Source of the DNA: Adineta steineri
Taxonomy: Eukaryota > Rotifera > Eurotatoria > Adinetida > Adinetidae
NCBI GenBank assembly: GCA_905250115.1
Contig: CAJNOI010000094.1
Location: forward strand, 6,311-70,310
DNA: 64,000 nt
Direction of reading: 5' to 3'
The notes beneath the pieces are model-generated. The model was not told the DNA's origin and searched no databases. It saw nothing but the letters and a program-made list of their open reading frames with translations. Below are positions 57,856 to 64,000 of the stretch, piece by piece; the first letter of the stretch is position 1, and each line of letters opens with the position of its first letter. Both the position numbers and the translations under genes were made by a program.

Positions 57856-58410
57856 ATTAAGAGAAAAATACATGAAATATCGATTGATCTTCTAAATATT
57901 TTGTTAATATTGAAAAAAAAGAAAAGGAATCGAGAAGAACAGCATGATGATCTCTCAGTTGAAGAAGATGAAGAAAATGAAATTGAATTTGAATGAGGAA
58001 TTTGTTTGTGAATAGTTCTTTTAAATAAGTATTTTATTTATTTTCGACACGAAATTTTGTTGTTCGTAAAAATAAAATCGTTGAATTTGATGAAAAAAAG
58101 AAATGAAATAATTAAATTCAAAATAATGAAAATCTAATTGATATTCATTAAAATATTTGTTTTTAATTTCAATAAAGAAATGATTTTTACAAATCTTCAA
58201 AATGAATTTTTCTTAAAAGATTTCTTCTTTTCCAAACAAAATCAAATAAACTCACTCTTCACTATTATTCTTTGGTTCAGACTATTTCTGTTTCACAATA
58301 ATATGTTCATCATTCAAATATAAATTACTCCACAAATTTTGCTGAAAACGTTTTTTTATAGGAAAGTATTACACCGTCTGAATGTTTTGTTGATAGGGAT
58401 GCAGCTAAAG

Positions 58411-58480
58411 TCAGAGTATAGGTGAGGATGAATTTACAGATGCATTAAGGATATATCAGGCATCGACACCCTCAATATGG
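58411..58480. repeat. TGTGGG-type element, strongly decayed
   Basis: A left arm resembling GTATAGGTGAGGATG and a right border GACACCCTCAATATGG. Only the right border is convincing. Confidence 0.4.
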
Positions 58481-59534
58481 TGTCGACGATCTACAACTGT
58501 CGATAAAATCCATTTATATGGGTGACATGATTCCTTCTATTTCATCAGATTTTTGTTACTTTTTTCGAAGACATATTTATCTTTCGTTACGAAGAACACA
58601 GTTTTCTATCAACAACATTTGATTGCACAGCACTTTAATCCATTTCATTTCATATGAATACTTTTTCTCTTTCTTTTCAACAACATTTTGTATGTATTGT
58701 AGACCTTCAATGTCCTCTTTTCAATCTTTACACATTCTTTCGAAATAAAATGCGCAGTTGAAAAAAAGAAAAAAAAGTCACATATATTGTTACTTTATAA
58801 AACAAACCAAACGAATTATTCCGCGAAAAGAACAATCAGTGACACACACAATACCACCCGAAATTTACAAACTATTTCGATTTTTTCATCTAAACAACTT
58901 CATTCGAGTGAGTTTTACATTTAAAACATTGGGATAAAGAAATGTATTCAAGTTCTGTGAGTTCTGAACTCTTGAGGATTTGTAAACCTGTAAACCAACT
59001 AGAATCGGCTGAATGCAGGAAACTTAACAGATCCACGGAGCTCAAGGAATCTTACAGGGTATGAACATAAATAATATATAGTCAGCTATTGCGTATTTAC
59101 CACACATCCTCTAGATGAATTCCTGCCTACTTTTCATTTTTTCGATTCTCGGCTTTCCAAAATCCATAGCATTCTCACACGCTCTTCGGATATACACGAT
59201 ACCTGTGTTCGAGAATTTCGATTGTTATACAAGTTTCCTCAGTTTTAAGAGTTGCCAAAGTTGTTTAGTTTCTTTAGTTTCATGATTTCTTGATATTCTT
59301 ACAACTTGCACAAACCAGTTACTTGTTCACTTTCGTGACTTATGTCAGTTTGGTGAAGTCCTTGAACATTGGAGGTTCTCTAAGTTTTATGAATTATCTT
59401 GAGTTTCGTGAGTTTGGCGGATACGTTCTGTTATCAGAGTTGATAGCATTTTATTTCATTACAATCGATAAGTGTCTTTTTGGTTGATTTATGAGTTCTG
59501 AACTCTTGAAAAGTTCAGAATTGACGAAAGGCGA
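58481..59534. other. intergenic with degenerate AGTTT-rich repeats
   Basis: Between about 59210 and 59420 short degenerate units built around GAGTTT, CAGTTT and TTGTGAC-like words recur, suggesting an old minisatellite. GAGTTCTGAACTCTTGA occurs at both 58960 and 59491 as a direct copy. No gene seen. Confidence 0.4.
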
Positions 59535-59641
59535 CTATAAGGGTATGGGTGGATGTCGGTGTGGGTGAGGGTGTGTGTCAAGTAGAGCGGTACAGTTCTA
59601 GCTTCACGTGAAGGCGAATAGAGTACACCCACACCCTTATA
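59535..59641. repeat. TGTGGG-type inverted pair, copy 21, long spacer
   Basis: The left arm CTATAAGGGTATGGGTGGATG continues to about 59580 with more GTGTGG units; the right arm ACACCCACACCCTTAT ends with a complementary border, with about 45 nt between the arms. Confidence 0.8.
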
Positions 59642-59886
59642 TTGATTCTTCTTTGAATCATATTCAAGATTAATTACCATCTGAAGAGATCCTTCAGTTT
59701 AGTGAATTCCTTGGATTCATAAAATCCGAAGACTTTGTTTTACTTTGTGCAATGACTAATAGTTTTTGTTCTTTGTAGTTTATTTTTGAATCCAGAGCTT
59801 CTTAACACCTAGGAATTCACTAGATGTGGACACTGCTGTCTACAATGGAAGCGCTGTGTAGGTCTGTCTATGAGAAAGAGATAATC

Positions 59887-60090
59887 TATCTCAGCCACTC
59901 TTTCTAAGAAAAAACAAATCAGTTTCTTTCTCTTTCCGCGAAAAAATGAATCAGTCTCTGTCTCATTGTATCAGCAAAAATATGCATGTATCTCTGCCAC
60001 TCTTTCTCAGAAAAAACAAACCAGTTTCTTTCCCTTTCCGCGAAAAGAAGAACCAGTCTCTGTTTCATTGTGTCAGTAAAAACATGCATC
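59887..60090 (+). repeat. tandem duplication of a 102-nt unit
   Basis: Two direct copies, starting at 59887 and 59989, each read TATCTC(A/T)GCCACTCTTTCT, then an AGAAAAAACAAA tract, CTTTCCGCGAAAA and CAGTCTCTGT(C/T)TCATTGT. A partial third copy follows to about 60115. It lies directly upstream of the promoter of the small secreted gene. Confidence 0.85.
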
Positions 60091-60162
60091 TGTCTCTTTG
60101 TCCCAGTAAAAGAAAAAAGTGAATTCGATACTCTCTTATTTTCTTTCTCTTATCTTCGACAG

Positions 60163-60173
60163 ATATTTAAAGG
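60163..60173 (+). promoter_or_regulatory. TATA-like box of the small secreted gene
   Basis: ATATTTAAAGG fits a TATA box. A transcription start about 30 nt downstream would fall after the ATG at 60192 and before the ATG at 60277, which supports 60277 as the translation start. Confidence 0.4.
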
Positions 60174-60276
60174 CAAGCGCACCGTTCCAAAATGATAATA
60201 TTCAATCATTACTGGCTCTTCCTTCAATTAATACTGATCGTTCAACATCGAGTCTCAGCTTTCAGTTTTGGTCAAT

Positions 60277-60648
60277 ATGCACACTCCGGTCTATTCTATC
60301 ATTCTATTGGTACTGACGTCTTCAAGTTGCTATGCAAACGCACCACGAGGTGGTTCTGGCAGTATAGGTTCCGCTATTGAGAATGCTATCATCGCAAAAA
60401 TACGGACTAATTGTCCTGTTCCTGTTCCCGTTCTTACTTGTCCGGCTCCTTATGAACTCTGTGGACCTGCTCCCCACACTTGTTGTACCACTGGTCCAGC
60501 TCCTCAATCTGTTTTTAGGTGTCCTACTAATTATCAGTACTGCAAACTTCTCGGTGTTGACACTTGTTGTTATCAAAACGACTGCGTTGGCATTGGTTGT
60601 ACCATACCATTTTTTAGCACTGCTGTAAAAGCCACTTGTCGTTTATAA
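60277..60648 (+). CDS. small secreted cysteine-rich protein
   Basis: One exon encodes 123 residues. The signal peptide is MHTPVYSIILLVLTSSSCYA. The mature part has a Gly/Ser-rich start and then twelve cysteines in two related blocks, CPAPYELCGPAPHTCC and CPTNYQYCKLLGVDTCC, each a CPxxYxxC...xTCC unit, followed by CVGIGC. The spacing suggests a disulfide-rich extracellular or cuticular protein; I do not recognise the family. A different frame opens at 60192 with its own leader-like sequence but ends inside this gene and is probably a shadow. A 102-nt tandem repeat and a TATA-like box lie upstream, and a TGTGGG-type element downstream. Confidence 0.7.
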   Translation: MHTPVYSIILLVLTSSSCYANAPRGGSGSIGSAIENAIIAKIRTNCPVPVPVLTCPAPYELCGPAPHTCCTTGPAPQSVFRCPTNYQYCKLLGVDTCCYQNDCVGIGCTIPFFSTAVKATCRL

Positions 60649-60787
60649 TTGGCAAGATGTTAATGATTAATTAACAGTAAAATATAACGTTACGAATTTC
60701 ATAATATTTATTTGGATTAAGTAATAAACACATACAATAAATCATAAGTTAATACCCACACAAAGAATAATAAATATTAAGATGAAT

Positions 60788-60876
60788 AGGGTGGGTGTGG
60801 GTGTGGATGTAGACGTGGATGCTCTTTTAATCAAATGCAAACTCACACGTAGAACCTCACCCACGCCAACTACCCG
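60788..60876. repeat. TGTGGG-type inverted pair, copy 22
   Basis: The left arm AGGGTGGGTGTGGGTGTGG is extended by ATGTAGACGTGGATG; the right arm has ACTCACACG and CTCACCCACGCC pieces. About 140 nt after the Cys-rich gene. Confidence 0.75.
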
Positions 60877-61157
60877 TTCTCCAAAAAAAACGATCTTTGT
60901 TTTACAAAGAAAATTTATTAAAACTCAATTTCGTTTTCTAATTCAAACGCTGTATTGCAATTCTCGACTACAGCTTGCGATATGAAAATAAGTGACATTA
61001 TTTCAAAAAATAATTTATCGAAAATGTGTTCAAATCTTAAATGATTTTATTATTATTTGTAATGAGAACAAGCACAGAATTAGTAAAGCTAAGAATCTAT
61101 GTCTGATTGGCAGATGATTAGAAAAAAGTTCAAAACAGATACAGTATGAAATGCTGA

Positions 61158-61985
61158 CTATAAATGAGATAATTTGGCGTTGACTATAAATGTTCGATCG
61201 CGTGAAACTGAACGACCATACATGGTACCGACCTGCTGGAATGGTGTACATTCGATCTCGACACAGCCCAATTCGGTAAAAATCCGACGTACTTCTTGTT
61301 CATCATCGAGAGTAAAGCGAATAATTGTTAATGCCTTTTGTCGTCGGCTTGATACGAGATCAAATGCGATGTGTGAATCCTTCGCTGACACTTGTCTGAT
61401 TTGGTCAAAAATTCGTCGGACGTCTTTCTCGACAAGATATTGAAAAAAGCCTTCGGCAAGCCAGAATGTAGGTTGATCAGAATGGAAACCATGTTCAACC
61501 AATTTCGACAACCATTTATCATTGGTTAAATCGCACGCAATTTCAACGATCTTGCAATTTGCTGTTGGTGTAAGCGGTTGAAGACGTTCTAGACATTGTT
61601 GCCGATAAGCAAGCACTTGCGGTACGTCCAATAGATAGAAATTAGTGGCTGAAGAACTGTTCGTCAGAGACAATCTATAAGGACGAAAGTCACCACCACA
61701 AGCGAGTATGACAATCTGTTTAATAGTAACAGCCATTTTCGTAAGTAGATCATCCAAGTAACGAGCACGCACGACAATGTCCGTTGTGAATAATTCCACT
61801 GTTGTCTGCTCCATGTGAGAGAAGCTCTCCACACTTTCCGGACCGATCTGACCTGCGTAGACACGTGCAAATAGATCCTGGAGAAGTGGATTGGATCGGT
61901 TGGACTCGCTTGCACGAGCTGCAGCGCTCGTTAGTGATGTTCGACCGATGGGATCATCATTGACTTTCTCCGAAGAGGACGACAT
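61158..61985 (-). CDS. bacterial-type SAM-dependent methyltransferase (LCM/PPM1-like)
   Basis: An intronless gene encodes 275 residues matching the bacterial class I methyltransferase group related to leucine carboxyl methyltransferases (PF04072 / TIGR00027 type). The order of motifs fits: GRTSLTSAAARASESNR near residue 14, IVILACGGDFRPYRL (SAM-binding loop; usually GxDxRxYR), FYLLDVPQVLAYRQQCL (acidic residue after strand 2), VEIACDLTNDKW, TFWLAEGFFQYL and FDLV. The substrate is unknown in this group. Lack of introns in a window where most genes have them, and the strong bacterial motif set, suggest horizontal transfer from bacteria. No targeting signal is seen, so it is presumably cytosolic. 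Confidence 0.85.
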   Translation of the reverse strand: MSSSSEKVNDDPIGRTSLTSAAARASESNRSNPLLQDLFARVYAGQIGPESVESFSHMEQTTVELFTTDIVVRARYLDDLLTKMAVTIKQIVILACGGDFRPYRLSLTNSSSATNFYLLDVPQVLAYRQQCLERLQPLTPTANCKIVEIACDLTNDKWLSKLVEHGFHSDQPTFWLAEGFFQYLVEKDVRRIFDQIRQVSAKDSHIAFDLVSSRRQKALTIIRFTLDDEQEVRRIFTELGCVEIECTPFQQVGTMYGRSVSRDRTFIVNAKLSHL

Positions 61986-62698
61986 TCGTGGGTTACAGAT
62001 ATACAGAAGACTGAAGCATCGTATTCATATCTAAAACAATATATGTAACAAATATATATGTTATCAACAAATGAAAACAGAATGACAATGGTTTCTTTTC
62101 TTTTTCTCGCTTCTTATCATATGATATACGCATTCTCCATCTCTCTTTCTTTCTTTTGCACACTCACTGCCGTGGAGTATCTTTTGTTCTTCTCTTTCTT
62201 TCATTCCTTGTTTATACTTTCATCGATATCGTCCCTTCCCTATTATTTTTTTTCTATTTTCATGACCGCTGCGATATGATTAAATAGTTCGATTGTTTTT
62301 TTCTTTTTCTCGTTACTTATCAATGTATGTGTAATACAGAAAAGGAGAAAAATGTGTTGTTCTGTCTATGAAAGAGTCAATGACGTACCATAACACGAAG
62401 AAAACAATTTTGTCGAGTAGCGTCCCTAGCAACGACAAAACGAGTTGAACAGGTTAAAGGGACGATCTCTTATTCCATCCATCAAAACTTTCGATCACTT
62501 CGATCATCTAGTTTCTATTCCCTAATGGAGACGGAATAGCGGATCTAGATTTTGATTATTTTGGGCTTCTCATCAGCTAATCGGATTCAGATCTAATCTT
62601 GTACTGCTCTACCAGAATAGAAGTGTTTTAATATCTTTTTTCCTTTCTTGCATTTATTGTGTTTAAAAATGAAGTATCGAAAACAGCGAAAAACAGGA
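61986..62698. other. intergenic, pyrimidine-rich, no gene seen
   Basis: TCTTTC-rich tracts occupy 62090-62320 on the plus strand. No ORF with recognisable content. Confidence 0.45.
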
Positions 62699-62760
62699 AG
62701 GATGTGGGTGTTGGTGTGGATGAGTAAAGAGAAGGTGAACCCACACTGACATCCACCCAT
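62699..62760. repeat. TGTGGG-type inverted pair, copy 23
   Basis: The left arm AGGATGTGGGTGTTGGTGTGG and right arm CCCACACTGACATCCACCC are about 20 nt apart. Confidence 0.8.
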
Positions 62761-63494
62761 AAATAGGAAAAGAGAATGTTTAAAGTATTTTACATCGTCA
62801 CAATAACGATACCAAACTAAGGGGCAAAACCAAAGACGTAATACTGAATATATTTTTGGTTTGCCAGGCTGTTCGCTAGTATGTGGAAAAAGGTTGTAGA
62901 GTATCATCTTCTATCCAAAATTGTTATTTTCATGGAGTAGGAAGAGCATTCTTTTTTATTCTCGTTCTCTCATTAAGTATTTTTCTAAAACATATATTAT
63001 GGTACCGTTTTTACCATATAAAAATAGATAGCAATATCAATCATCGGCGAGAAGATAGTTTAGTAATGGCCGAAGAAGAAAACAAGCGCATATCGAATGG
63101 ATTGATGACATTCTTTATTTGGGTAGGGGGCGGCTTATCACTAACCATTTGATACATAAGCAATATACCATTCGCATACCATAGATACACACGTTTGTAT
63201 ATATCCGCACATATTTATATCAAGATTGGTGCAACGCTACTAATACAAGTAGGTTTGGGCGTTATTGTCTTCTGATATCTTTTATAAATCACATTCTTCG
63301 CATTACAACAAAGAAAAAAAGTATAGAAAAACATAAGTAAAGTTTAACACTTTAATAATAATATCGATTATTACTGTCAATACTAATTAGAAATTTGCCA
63401 AATTGAAGCCAATTATGAGTTGGATCTGGATTTAATATACTAAGTTTGGATTCGGATTTAGATATACTTACTTGGGCTCACTAAACTATCGAAC
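62761..63494. other. intergenic, no confident gene
   Basis: An ORF at 62883-63152 has two hydrophobic stretches (FFFILVLSLSIFL and FFIWVGGGLSLTI) but no in-family motif, no good splice context and no homologue I recognise. It is left uncalled. Confidence 0.35.
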
Positions 63495-63554
63495 CTGAGG
63501 GTGTGGATGTGGGTGTGAAACTTGCGTTTTTTCGTTCACTTACACCCACACCCT
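63495..63554. repeat. TGTGGG-type inverted pair, copy 24
   Basis: The left arm CTGAGGGTGTGGATGTGGG and right arm TTACACCCACACCCTTTC flank a spacer of about 25 nt. Confidence 0.85.
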
Positions 63555-63856
63555 TTCTGTAGGAAAGTTATCAGTAATGTCTATGGTTTTTATGAGACAA
63601 TTCTACCCTCCTTGTGAAAAGGTAAAGACAAAGTTAAGAATATATCTAATATTTGTTATGAAAAAAATAATAAAATATTATTCTTGTGTTTTATTCAAGC
63701 TGCATATTATATTTCGTGTTATAATATAGAGAGGAAGAAGACAAAAAACGACAGATAGCTTGATTATCGTCAACGTGTAGCAATTTTCGATCAGACAATA
63801 CTATATCTTTCTTACAATTGAAGAAAGCATAGCTCTCTTAACACTAAAACAAAAAT

Positions 63857-64000
63857 ATGAAAATCAATTTGCTGCTAGCAATAATCCTTCTTCTAATTCT
63901 TCGGCCGAGTAAGTAAAAACTATCCTGTTTTTCATCATTATTTATAATCTTGTTTTGAAATTTTGCTAGCTATGGGACTAACAACCACTGATTCCAAAGT
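63857..64000 (+). CDS. unknown secreted protein, first exons only
   Basis: Exon 1 (63857-63908) encodes a textbook signal peptide, MKINLLLAIILLLILRP, and is followed by a GTAAGT donor. A 61-nt intron ends TTTGCTAG, and exon 2 from 63970 continues in phase as TMGLTTTDSK until the window ends. The domain content is beyond the window. Confidence 0.6.

Noticed and set aside
59210..59420. Coding sequence in the AGTTT-rich stretch
   Set aside because: The open frame there comes from a degenerate tandem repeat and has no start context or domain.
60192..60380. 62-codon ORF with a leader-like start overlapping the Cys-rich gene
   Set aside because: It ends early inside the Cys-rich gene in another frame, and the TATA-like box would place the transcript start after its ATG.
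62883..63152. ORF with two hydrophobic stretches
   Set aside because: No family motif, no good splice context and a composition typical of AT-rich noncoding DNA.
1..64000. CRISPR arrays, tRNA or rRNA genes
   Set aside because: No regularly spaced repeats with unique spacers, no cloverleaf with the GTTCRANNC box and no conserved rRNA core was noticed by eye.

Overview
The window looks like nuclear DNA of an invertebrate animal, most probably a bdelloid rotifer. The evidence is AT-rich intergenic DNA, compact genes, very short GT-AG introns (mostly 47-65 nt), and a gene mix typical of that group: an ADP-ribosyltransferase fused to a long TPR array, secreted NHL and Kelch propellers, F-box/LRR-like proteins, an alpha-arrestin, a VPS13, and genes that look bacterial in origin. 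About twenty-five short inverted pairs built from TGTGGG-like sequence are scattered throughout; TGTGGG is, to my knowledge, the reported bdelloid telomere repeat. The species assignment is inference.

Layout. 1-5 kb: a small unknown gene, a secreted bacterial-like protein and repeats. 5-13.9 kb: the 5' part of a many-exon VPS13, cut by a 100-N assembly gap. 14-19 kb: a broken SGNH-hydrolase-like ORF of retroelement type, a membrane TIR protein and an alpha-arrestin. 19.8-23.2 kb: the ART-TPR protein. 25-27.5 kb: an astacin-like metalloprotease with two duplicated cysteine-rich modules. 28-30 kb: an NHL gene remnant and an F-box protein. 30.3-41.8 kb: an 11.5-kb gene for a ~3,800-residue protein with a SecA-type motor between a HEAT-like N-terminus and a C-terminus with an OTU-like region; it is the most remarkable object here. 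42-47.6 kb: a Kelch propeller and two paralogous NHL propellers sharing an 8-nt microexon. 48-49 kb: a GPCR carrying one in-frame stop. 49.8-54.1 kb: two tandem paralogous helical proteins of unknown function. 55-57.3 kb: a second, secreted Kelch propeller with a gap inside. 57.6 kb: an F-box fragment cut by a TGTGGG-type element. 60.3 kb: a small secreted cysteine-rich protein. 61-62 kb: an intronless bacterial-type SAM methyltransferase. 63.9 kb: the first exons of another secreted protein running off the end.

There is no operon-like logic; each gene is its own unit. The common themes are secreted or surface proteins (at least eight predicted signal peptides), repeat-scaffold proteins (TPR, NHL, Kelch, HEAT-like), candidate horizontally acquired genes, and TGTGGG-type hairpin elements that sit in introns, just 3' of genes and at the broken edges of gene fragments. 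No tRNA, rRNA or CRISPR array was recognised.
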